Source: Magnetovibrio sp. (GTDB lineage Bacteria; Pseudomonadota; Alphaproteobacteria; Rhodospirillales; Magnetovibrionaceae). Taken from it: DNA of 13,681 nt. Made by a program: the position numbers and the translations under genes. Below the pieces are notes generated by a model. It searched no databases. It saw only the letters and a program-made list of their open reading frames with translations, and was not told the origin of the DNA. Shown here one piece after another: positions 7,419-13,681 of the stretch (positions are counted from its first letter, which is position 1; every line of letters begins with the position of its first letter). The DNA lies in assembly GCA_016763255.1 (NCBI GenBank), contig JAESUA010000235.1, forward strand, positions 1 through 13,681. Direction: 5' to 3'.

Positions 7419-7426
7419 ATATCAAA

Positions 7427-8878
7427 ATGTCTGACGTCACACTATCTGCCTCAGTACGAAGCAGTCTATTATCCCTCCAAGATACATCAAAACTGGTTCA
7501 GCAAACACAGAGCCGTCTCTCGACGGGCTTGCGTGTTGCGAGCGCCATTGATGATCCCGTGTCGTTCTTCCAAGCCAAAGGCCTGAACGATCGCGCGTCT
7601 GATTTGAACCAGAAAAAAGATGGCATCGATCAGGGCGTTAGTGGTGTTACCGCTGCCTTGGACGCTGTGGAATCTGTTGAAAACATTGTTCAACAGCTTA
7701 AAGGTCTCGCGAACTCCATGAAGTCCGCAACCGGCACCCAGTTCTCCGATTTGATCACGCAGTTCAATTCGCTGCGCACACAGATTGGTTCGTTGGTGGC
7801 GGATGCGTCCTATCAGGGCACCAACTTGGTGAACAACACCGCGCAGAGCTTGTCGGTTGAATTCTCGGACAATACCGCAAGTCTTTTGACCGTGACCGCG
7901 GCCAATCTCGACGAAACCGGTTTGAGCCTGGGTGGAGTAGATAACTGCCAATCCAACTCTTCAACCTTCATGATCAACTTTTCGGCCAACGCGTCCGAAT
8001 CTTTGACGGCTGGTTCGTCGTTGACCTTCACCTACAAAGGCACGGACACAACTTTCTCGTCTGGTTCTTTTGCCTCTTTCGACTACGGCACAGCCACGGT
8101 TCAGATGAACGTTGCAACGGGCGACTCTCTGGTTCTGACCCAGGGTACCGTTTACAGCGCAACGATTGCCACAAACACAGAACGAGCCACCGGCACATAC
8201 TTTGCGGTTGGTGAAAACCTGGCGACGGCCATTGAAGCCAATTATTCTGCGGGTTCGACGCTTAGCATCACAACCGGCTCATCCATTAAATTCACCTACC
8301 AGGGGCCGGACACTACTTTCACTACGGGTGACGATCTGACCACACTGCACTACGGTACGGCATCTCTGGTGATGGATGTGGTGTCTGGTGCTGCTGTCTC
8401 GCTTACTCAAGGCGCAGTCTTTACGATTGCTATTCAGACTGCCGGTGCGGGCTCGGCCACGGTTGGGACGGGTGTCCTTTCAATAGCCGAGTTTAAGAAT
8501 ACGGCACAATCCGTTGTTGAAAATGATCTGACCTATCGTACTCAGTCGGCATTGTCGTCTGAAGGTGTGTTCACCACATGGGCGTCGGAAGGCGATAGCA
8601 CGGCTCTTAACTCTGCTATCACCCAAATGGACGGAGCACTGAATACGCTGCGTGCTCAGGCCTCCAGCTTGGGTTCCAACGTTGCCCTTTTGCAAACCCG
8701 TCTTGATTTCACCAGTCAGTATGTGAACACCCTCGAAGAAGGTGCTTCTAAACTGACCTTGGCTGATATCAACGAAGAAGGTGCAAACCTGTTGGCTCTT
8801 CAAACCCGCCAACAGTTGGGTATCACTTCGCTGTCCTTCGCGGGTCAAGCAGAACAAAGTATCCTTGGTCTCTTCTAA
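7427..8878 (+). CDS. Flagellin
   Basis: A 483-residue structural subunit of the flagellar filament, exported unfolded by the flagellar type III system, so no signal peptide is expected. The conserved N-terminal D0/D1 helices span about 1-160 (QQTQSRLSTGLRV at 25-37, AIDDPVSFFQAKGLNDRA at 40-57). The conserved C-terminal D1/D0 helices span about 385-483, ending QAEQSILGLF. The variable centre (about 170-380) is rich in Ser and Thr and holds two copies of an approximately 55-residue beta-type unit (195-249 and 283-338). A lone cysteine sits at 174. The Ser/Thr-rich, surface-exposed region is the natural target for O-glycosylation by Maf or the TPR-GT protein. A strong ribosome site, structured leader and dedicated terminator suggest a highly expressed monocistronic unit. 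The identity is secure. Which flagellin paralogue it is cannot be told. Confidence 0.97.
   Translation: MSDVTLSASVRSSLLSLQDTSKLVQQTQSRLSTGLRVASAIDDPVSFFQAKGLNDRASDLNQKKDGIDQGVSGVTAALDAVESVENIVQQLKGLANSMKSATGTQFSDLITQFNSLRTQIGSLVADASYQGTNLVNNTAQSLSVEFSDNTASLLTVTAANLDETGLSLGGVDNCQSNSSTFMINFSANASESLTAGSSLTFTYKGTDTTFSSGSFASFDYGTATVQMNVATGDSLVLTQGTVYSATIATNTERATGTYFAVGENLATAIEANYSAGSTLSITTGSSIKFTYQGPDTTFTTGDDLTTLHYGTASLVMDVVSGAAVSLTQGAVFTIAIQTAGAGSATVGTGVLSIAEFKNTAQSVVENDLTYRTQSALSSEGVFTTWASEGDSTALNSAITQMDGALNTLRAQASSLGSNVALLQTRLDFTSQYVNTLEEGASKLTLADINEEGANLLALQTRQQLGITSLSFAGQAEQSILGLF
8009..8173 (+). repeat. Flagellin internal repeat, copy A
   Basis: Residues 195-249 (AGSSLTFTYKGTDTTF ... YGTATVQMNV ... 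LTQGTVYSATIAT). It aligns with copy B with one residue of length difference. The shared positions include GSS-x-x-FTY-x-G-x-DTTF, YGTA and LTQG. Confidence 0.8.
8273..8440 (+). repeat. Flagellin internal repeat, copy B
   Basis: Residues 283-338 (TGSSIKFTYQGPDTTF ... YGTASLVMDV ... LTQGAVFTIAIQT), offset 88 residues from copy A. The copies have diverged, so this is an old intragenic duplication rather than a recent or assembly-made one. Confidence 0.8.
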
Positions 8879-8904
8879 TTTCACTGAGATCGAGTTTGAA
8901 AAAG

Positions 8905-8936
8905 AAACCGCCGCGATTGTTCGCGGCGGTTTTTTT
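8905..8936 (+). terminator. Strong intrinsic terminator of flagellin gene
   Basis: AAACCGCCGCGA (8905-8916), loop TTGT, and TCGCGGCGGTTT (8921-8932) form a perfect 12-pair GC-rich stem followed by an uninterrupted T-run to 8936. It lies 27 bases after the flagellin stop and should separate flagellin from maf expression. Confidence 0.95.
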
Positions 8937-8946
8937 ATTGGTTCCC

Positions 8947-8952
8947 TATAAT
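8947..8952 (+). promoter_or_regulatory. Possible -10 box for maf
   Basis: A perfect TATAAT follows the flagellin terminator, 59 bases before the maf ATG. No TTGACA-like -35 is found at the right spacing (the position overlaps the terminator stem), so this is only a hint that maf has its own promoter. Confidence 0.25.
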
Positions 8953-9005
8953 AAAGCTTAAAGTATTGTGCGCTAAATTAGTCTGTGCATCATGGTTGGT
9001 TTGAT

Positions 9006-11015
9006 ATGGATACCCTTATGAAAGATCAAATAGAGTCTGCGGAACTGAGTAAGGAAGAACTGCACGAAAAGAACATGAGGTGGTTCTCCCACAATTTCCC
9101 GGCGCTGCATGGAAATTTAAAAAAATTCAAACCGTTATCTGAATTGATTGATGAAGGTGAAGGCTGGCATAACCTGAATTTTTCGGGGCAAAAACTGTAC
9201 GCACCGGCAGCCAAGGAGCACATTGAAAACAAACTTGATATTTTTCGTGAAGCACCGGACAGAATTGTATTAGCCACGCCTCAACCGGCGCATTTTGATA
9301 AATATGCTGCAAATTTTATGCATCGGGTTCTTGAACGCTATCACGATGAAGAAATTGAATTGTCTTTAAATATCCCCATGACGAAGGGGTATTTTTTGTT
9401 TTGTTTTGGGCTCGGGATTGGAGAACATATTCCAGCCTTAGTCGAGGAATCAAGCTGCCAGTGCTTGGTGATCATTGAGCCAAATTTTGAGTTTCTAGCA
9501 CAGTCGCTGTATGTCCTTGATTGGCAGGCCGTCCATGAAGTGATTGAAGATCGCGGGGGATATTTTGATCTTCAGGTGGGTGGAAATGACGATTATTTAT
9601 TCAGCAAAATAAAATCCGTTATCCGAGTTGTCAATCCGACCTCTTTTGATGGGACATTGTTATTTATCAATTACAACAATCCCCAATTCGTCAATTTGAT
9701 CAACCGGATGCGACAAGATGCCCATCTCATCATGTCAGGACTTGGTTTCTATTTTGATGAAACCATCATGATTGCAAATACGCATGCCAACTTAAGTGGT
9801 GGCGATGCCAATATGATTCGTTACTCGCCGCAGACCATTCGAAAGTATGCAGCCTTTATCATTGGAAGTGGTCCATCTTTGGATCGAGATATCGAATGGA
9901 TCAAAGAGAACCAAAACAACGCCGTTATCTTTGCATGCGGTTCGGCGATCATGCCCTTAATGCGCGCAGGCATTCAGCCTGATTTCCATGTTGATTTGGA
10001 AAACGTACCCGAGCTTTATCCGATGCTGCAAGACACTGTGAAATATGTTGATGTATCAAAGGTTCATATGTTGGCGAGCACAACGCTGGATGCACGCATT
10101 TCCGGCTTTTACGATAAGATGTCGTATTTCTTTCGCCCAGCTTTGTCATCATATCCAATGTTTGCACGCGATGAGGATCAGCCTCTCCACAATGGTAGCC
10201 CATCGGTGACGAATGCTGGTCTAGCACTGGCTCAAAACTTCGGCTTTCGTGAAATGTACCTTTTTGGCGCAGACATGGGCAGTAAGTCGCAAGGGCAAGT
10301 TCATTCTAAGAATTCTTGGCAAAATTGCGATGAAGGGTGGGAAGTTGATATTCAACACAATATCCCCGTTCGCGGCAATTTTGGCGGAACCGTTTATACC
10401 TATCAGGGGATGAACTGGACGCGCGATGAACTTGAATTGGCCATTATGGCATTCCAAAATGGTCGACTTTATTACAATTGCAGTGATGGCGCCTTCATCG
10501 CTGGCACGATTGCAAAGCACAGTCGTTCGATTAAATTAACAAAACATTCATCGCCAAAGGATGTCGAGGTAAAGTCCATTACCGATAACTTTGCACCCTA
10601 TCCCGAAGAAGAATTCAAGAAGATATGGGATGACAAGGTGATGTGTGAGTACTTTGCCGATTATTCAGATCGCATGCTTGCATGTTTTGAGAACCCAGAA
10701 GAAATTGAAAACAAACTTGCGTTGACGAAGATCAACAAACAATTGTTTGCTCATGGCGCGAAGGGGCTGGAACTGGGGGTCTCTATGATTGTCCGTGGTT
10801 CGGTTTGGCAAGCATTAATAGCGGTGGAGTATTACCTCCTGCGCATTGCGGACGAAGATGAGCTGAAGCTCGCGCTGGACATCTACAAAGAGGAATTTAC
10901 AAAACTGATCAATTATATCCGAAAACGCTCAATTGAAGACCTTGGTCACTTAACCGAAAGGGAATGGGCGCCAATTGATCGTGAAGTGATCAGCGAGCTT
11001 GAAGCTTGGGACTAA
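9006..11015 (+). CDS. maf: Maf/DUF115 motility-associated flagellin glycosyltransferase
   Basis: A 669-residue protein from the ATG at 9006. An ATG at 9018 and a GTG at 8985 are in-frame alternatives, and none has a clear ribosome site. The central domain is DUF115/MptE-like, with FIIGSGPSLD (284-293), PDFHVDLEN (325-333), GSPSVTNAGLALA (397-409) and LFGADMG (419-425). These match the sugar-nucleotide-binding core of Maf proteins. The N-terminal region (about 25-270) and the alpha-helical C-terminus (about 530-669) are as expected for the roughly 600-700 residue family. Maf enzymes transfer nonulosonates (pseudaminic or legionaminic acid) from the CMP-sugar to Ser/Thr of flagellin in the cytoplasm before export. 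Position immediately downstream of flagellin fits this role. The gene looks more AT-rich than its neighbours by eye. Its TAA overlaps the stop of the convergent methyltransferase gene. Confidence 0.92.
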   Translation: MDTLMKDQIESAELSKEELHEKNMRWFSHNFPALHGNLKKFKPLSELIDEGEGWHNLNFSGQKLYAPAAKEHIENKLDIFREAPDRIVLATPQPAHFDKYAANFMHRVLERYHDEEIELSLNIPMTKGYFLFCFGLGIGEHIPALVEESSCQCLVIIEPNFEFLAQSLYVLDWQAVHEVIEDRGGYFDLQVGGNDDYLFSKIKSVIRVVNPTSFDGTLLFINYNNPQFVNLINRMRQDAHLIMSGLGFYFDETIMIANTHANLSGGDANMIRYSPQTIRKYAAFIIGSGPSLDRDIEWIKENQNNAVIFACGSAIMPLMRAGIQPDFHVDLENVPELYPMLQDTVKYVDVSKVHMLASTTLDARISGFYDKMSYFFRPALSSYPMFARDEDQPLHNGSPSVTNAGLALAQNFGFREMYLFGADMGSKSQGQVHSKNSWQNCDEGWEVDIQHNIPVRGNFGGTVYTYQGMNWTRDELELAIMAFQNGRLYYNCSDGAFIAGTIAKHSRSIKLTKHSSPKDVEVKSITDNFAPYPEEEFKKIWDDKVMCEYFADYSDRMLACFENPEEIENKLALTKINKQLFAHGAKGLELGVSMIVRGSVWQALIAVEYYLLRIADEDELKLALDIYKEEFTKLINYIRKRSIEDLGHLTEREWAPIDREVISELEAWD

Positions 11016-11947
11016 GGGACGACAGCGCGCACAATAAAGCAGCCGCTCTGTGGTGCCGTTTCGTCTTGTGATTTGGTTTCGTATGCCGGGAAATTATGGG
11101 ATTTTAGAATTTCAAATCCAGCCTTATTGATCTGTTTGGCGATACTGTCTAGATCTCGATACAGATAGATGTGATCACGATTTGGGGCATCTATGGCGGC
11201 GGTGATGAACCCAAGGGCATTATCTTGCACGGCCTCACGCAGCGAACAAAGAAACGCTTGAGGATCTTCCAAGTGTTCCAGAAGTTCTACAGTGACAAAA
11301 GCGTTGAAGCCATCATTGGCCAATGGGGCGACATAGTTTTGATGCAGTTCGTAGCGCTCCATCACACACCACTTTGTCAGCAGTTCCTTTGTATGGGAAA
11401 TGGAAGCTGAACTGATGTCAAAGCCCCAGCCGTTGGCATTGGGCAATGCCGCCAGAATTTCTTTCGAATAAAAACCGGTGCCAATACCGACATCGCAAAA
11501 GCGCACCCTATCGAGGGTCCGCAGCTTGTCGATGAAATGCTCATGTGCCCAGTGCAGTTGGCGATAATGGTGGGGCCATAGGTAGTGTGACAACAACAGC
11601 GCCGGAAGATACGTGCTCACCATGTACTCAACGTTTGAATAGACCTCGCTGACGGCCTGTTCATACGAGGATGCATCATAGCGCAGCGTTAGATCAAACT
11701 TGGCCTGCAGGCGCATCGCTTCAAGAGAGAAAGCTCCGTAGGCCTTAGCTGCACGCGTGATCGCATCTTTGTCACCGGCAAAGCTGGTCGCTATTTCGTG
11801 CTCAAACCGTTCAAGCCAAGAGGCCCCAAATTCATCAAGTCGTGTTGCGATGGCTTTTTTGAATATGGGGAAATGGTGTGAGAGTGCAGATGCCAAAGCG
11901 TCAACATTGGGGGCTGCGATTTCATCAATGGTTGGTGATTTGGGCAT
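11012..11947 (-). CDS. SAM-dependent class I methyltransferase
   Basis: A 311-residue protein from the ATG at 11947. A GTG two codons upstream is possible, and a GAG five bases before the ATG is a weak ribosome site. The Rossmann methyltransferase core begins with motif I, FCDVGIGTGFYSKEIL (150-165). The acidic end of strand two is GWGFDISSASI (173-183), and motif IV-like VTVELLEHLEDP (218-229) follows. A helical N-terminal extension (1-145) probably binds substrate. The family methylates O, N or C of small molecules. The specificity is not readable here. It is the last gene of the FkbH-ACP-methyltransferase group, about 26 bases after the ACP gene, so an O-methylation of an ACP-bound or sugar-bound acyl group is a reasonable inference. 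Its stop overlaps that of maf. Confidence 0.87.
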   Translation of the reverse strand: MPKSPTIDEIAAPNVDALASALSHHFPIFKKAIATRLDEFGASWLERFEHEIATSFAGDKDAITRAAKAYGAFSLEAMRLQAKFDLTLRYDASSYEQAVSEVYSNVEYMVSTYLPALLLSHYLWPHHYRQLHWAHEHFIDKLRTLDRVRFCDVGIGTGFYSKEILAALPNANGWGFDISSASISHTKELLTKWCVMERYELHQNYVAPLANDGFNAFVTVELLEHLEDPQAFLCSLREAVQDNALGFITAAIDAPNRDHIYLYRDLDSIAKQINKAGFEILKSHNFPAYETKSQDETAPQSGCFIVRAVVP

Positions 11948-11973
11948 GGGCACTCAAATGTTTCCGGTATCCG

Positions 11974-12219
11974 TTAAGCTGCGAATTTTTCAGCCACCGA
12001 CAATTCAATGAGCCGGAAACTCAGCAATTCGACGACTTCTTCATCGTCGAATTCCAAGCCCAGTTCTTGTTCCAGGGCGATCACCAGTTTCATGTGTTTG
12101 AGTGAGTCCCAGGCTTCGATGGTATCCATGGAGGAGTCGTCATTAATCTCGCCGGGGGCAACGCCGAGAATTTGCGCCATGACCTCGATGATTTTTTGTT
12201 TAGCGGCATTTTGATCCAT
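11974..12219 (-). CDS. Acyl carrier protein
   Basis: An acidic protein of 81 residues with the phosphopantetheine attachment motif DSL at 38-40 (context EAWDSLKHMKLVIALEQEL), so Ser39 is the carrier site. The four-helix ACP pattern is evident. The ATG at 12219 is preferred: it gives standard ACP length and has a GAGG upstream, though rather far (11 bases). An ATG at 12240 would overlap the FkbH stop by eight bases and add seven residues. It is a specialised ACP rather than the fatty-acid AcpP, judged by sequence (it lacks the typical DSLDTVELVMALEEEF) and by placement between an FkbH-like gene and a methyltransferase gene. It probably carries a glyceryl or other short acyl unit. Confidence 0.9.
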   Translation of the reverse strand: MDQNAAKQKIIEVMAQILGVAPGEINDDSSMDTIEAWDSLKHMKLVIALEQELGLEFDDEEVVELLSFRLIELSVAEKFAA

Positions 12220-12232
12220 GATCGTGTCGTCC

Positions 12233-13681
12233 TCATACATGGCGGATGTAATCGAAAGTCTTCGGTTGGTATTGTGGTACGTCTAAGGCGTAAGAAATAA
12301 TTTGATCGTCTTGGCTTTCGGCAAAAAAACCCATCTTGGCATAAAACGTCTTGGCGACGGTGTTCTTGGGGCTTGGCTTAAACTGTGCACGAATGCGGGC
12401 TGGGTTGTGCTGGCGTGTGATGTCCTCAATAACATGATTAACGAAGGCGTATTCAAGATTGCGTTCAAAAACGCGGCAGCTCATCAATAAGGTATCGATG
12501 AAAGGCGTAGCGAGCTCGTGATTCACGATGCAGACATTGGTCAGGCCTAATTCTCCGAATTGATCGGTGACGACCATCACGTAGACGGACCACTGATCGT
12601 TGTTGTGGAAGGCTGTTATGTCGCCTTCGCTGTAAGGGGTTTTGGCCAAGTTGAATTGGTTCGTTTTGTGCGTCAGTTGCGCCACACGGGAGATTTCCTC
12701 CGGGCGCATTTTATGAATATCAGCGGTGATGTTTAGCGAACGCAAGTAGGCATCAATGTCGTTAAAATCAGATTTTGCGAGTGTCGCTTTATGACGCGCT
12801 GCGTACAGCTCAGTGCGCGCGCTATCTTCGCTGGTCAGGTGTGCGGTGAAAAAGAGTTCATCAATGAAGCCTGCAACAAAATCCGGGTAGTCATATAAGC
12901 GCTTGGGTACTTGGCGCACTTCGATATCCGGTAGCCGACCTTGGATTTGGGTGCATTCAAATGCACTATCATCCAAGAACACAAAACTGTCCAAAGCGAT
13001 GTTGAGGTCCGCTCCAAGCGCAGACATGTTTTCTGCTTTGTTATTCCAGTTGATCGCCAGTGCTGAAAAATGATCTTTATTCAGCAAACAATGAGGGTGG
13101 TTTTCAAACACCTCCAACACATCTTGTTCGTTGTTTTTGAGTTGATGGCCAACAATATTCCGCGTTCACGAAGTTCCAACACGGCGCGCTGAACCTCATA
13201 AAAAACATTGCCGGGGTAATCGTCCGGATGGAGGTTTATGCCCTCCATACCGTCTTCGCCGATCACACCACCCCATAAGGTGCCGTCACAATCGAGCACC
13301 AGACATTTTTTGTTCAACCCAGTGATCGCACGCGCCAATTTGGCGATGTCTGTTGCGTAGCGCGACAAGAAGGGCGGTTTGAACGGGGCCTTGGCCATGT
13401 ACCAATAGCGTCGATCAACGGATGCATCATAACCGAAATCTTGAACGTATTGATCCCAATCGCACAGATAAAAATTGGCGCTGTTGTCTTTGACGAATTG
13501 GCGTACGAATTGATTGGCGGCCTCGATACCTGCGGCCTTGGATGCGGCTGTTGATGCGGCCCCATCACGGTGACGAGGCGAGAGGAAGGTGTTGACGATG
13601 ATCGTTGCGTTGAGCTTTGCCGATGCCAATTCGAACAGCTGCTGAAGACGTGCGCTAACGTCCGAATTACCAGCCTTTGCC
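12233..13681 (-). CDS. FkbH-like HAD-IIIC protein, 5'-partial and frameshifted
   Basis: The frame is open to the right edge, so the N-terminus is outside the window. A TTG at 13629 is not a credible start. The upstream part includes DRRYWYMAKAPF (the typical FkbH linker) and HAD motif I, LVLDCDGTLWGGVIGEDG. The frame is lost in a run of A (T-run 13134-13138 on the plus strand) and resumes in the +1-shifted frame with LEVFENHPHCLL, the Lys of NNKAENM, the FLDDSAFE aspartates, and a C-terminal GNAT-like region (IHKMRPEEISRVAQLTHKTNQFN). One extra A restores SKNNEQDVLEVFENHP, exactly the family consensus. FkbH proteins dephosphorylate 1,3-bisphosphoglycerate while loading glycerate on an ACP. 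The ACP gene follows directly. Whether the gene is broken, misassembled or slippage-decoded cannot be settled here. Confidence 0.85.
13134..13138 (-). other. Frameshift site in FkbH-like gene (A5 where A6 is expected)
   Basis: On the coding (minus) strand the sequence reads TCAAAAACAACGAACAAG. Six rather than five A would give Ser-Lys-Asn-Asn-Glu-Gln-Asp-Val-Leu-Glu-Val-Phe and join two frames that both match FkbH across the break. Without it, translation ends 18 codons later at the TGA at 13081-13083. Confidence 0.85.

Larger units (their letters stand above)
7172..7426. promoter_or_regulatory. Divergent regulatory region, formyltransferase / flagellin
   Basis: This 255-base gap holds the promoters for the leftward formyltransferase gene and the rightward flagellin gene. 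Rightward there are two tentative elements. TACGATAA at 7334-7341 resembles the sigma28 -10 box (GCCGATAA), but its -35 position is poor. TGGCAG at 7293-7298 resembles a sigma54 -24 element, but the -12 GC is out of register. Neither is decisive. The flagellin leader hairpin and ribosome site are listed separately. I see no small gene here. Confidence 0.4.

Noticed and set aside
7487..7951. 154-codon open frame on the minus strand
   Set aside because: It is antisense to the conserved N-terminal region of flagellin, a shadow of biased codon use.
8480..8884. 134-codon open frame on the minus strand
   Set aside because: It is antisense to the conserved flagellin C-terminus and shows no family features.
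12219..12240. ACP start at the ATG at 12240, overlapping the FkbH stop
   Set aside because: It would add an unconserved heptapeptide. The ATG at 12219 gives the usual ACP length and follows a GAGG. It remains possible.
1..13681. Mobile elements, CRISPR arrays, RNA genes
   Set aside because: No transposase or integrase motifs, regularly spaced repeats, tRNA-like cloverleaves or rRNA sequence were seen on reading both strands.

Overview
The window is a flagellin and flagellin-glycosylation locus, very probably from an alphaproteobacterium. The main taxonomic pointers are a FlbT regulator (a family essentially confined to Alphaproteobacteria) and a flagellin whose N-terminus (MSDVTLSASVRSSLLSLQ) resembles those I know from Rhodospirillales-type bacteria. 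The order-level placement is an impression from memory, not a database result. Genes are tightly packed. No gap without a gene exceeds about 255 bases, and I see no rRNA, tRNA, CRISPR array or insertion sequence.

Layout from left to right. A TPR protein runs leftward off the left edge (1-337, minus). Divergent from it is a TPR/GT9-like glycosyltransferase (488-2026, plus), whose architecture recalls the Caulobacter flagellin glycosyltransferase FlmG. A leftward group occupies 7171-2023. In transcription order it holds a formyltransferase, a polysaccharide-deacetylase (NodB/CE4) protein coupled to it by an ATGA overlap, then after 150 bases flbT, a NeuB-family nonulosonate synthase and an AsnB-type glutamine amidotransferase. 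Rightward from 7427 lie the flagellin gene, with a structured leader and a strong intrinsic terminator, and then a Maf/DUF115 motility-associated glycosyltransferase (9006-11015). A second leftward group (13681-11012) comprises an FkbH-like HAD-IIIC protein (cut by the right edge and carrying a -1 frameshift), an acyl carrier protein and a SAM-dependent methyltransferase.

How they may work together. NeuB condenses phosphoenolpyruvate with a 6-carbon amino sugar to give a 9-carbon nonulosonate (sialic, legionaminic or pseudaminic type). The amidotransferase, formyltransferase and deacetylase could tailor it or a second sugar. FkbH plus ACP plus methyltransferase could make and methylate a three-carbon glyceroyl unit to decorate it. 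Maf and/or the TPR-GT protein would attach the product to flagellin, and FlbT would adjust flagellin mRNA stability through the leader. The nucleotide-sugar steps before NeuB, the CMP-transferase, and FlaF (usual partner of FlbT) are not in the window.

The most interesting points are the FkbH-ACP-methyltransferase cassette in a flagellin locus, two candidate flagellin glycosyltransferases of different families beside one flagellin, the coupled formyltransferase/deacetylase pair, a leader hairpin that is a candidate FlbT target, and an internally duplicated variable domain in the flagellin.
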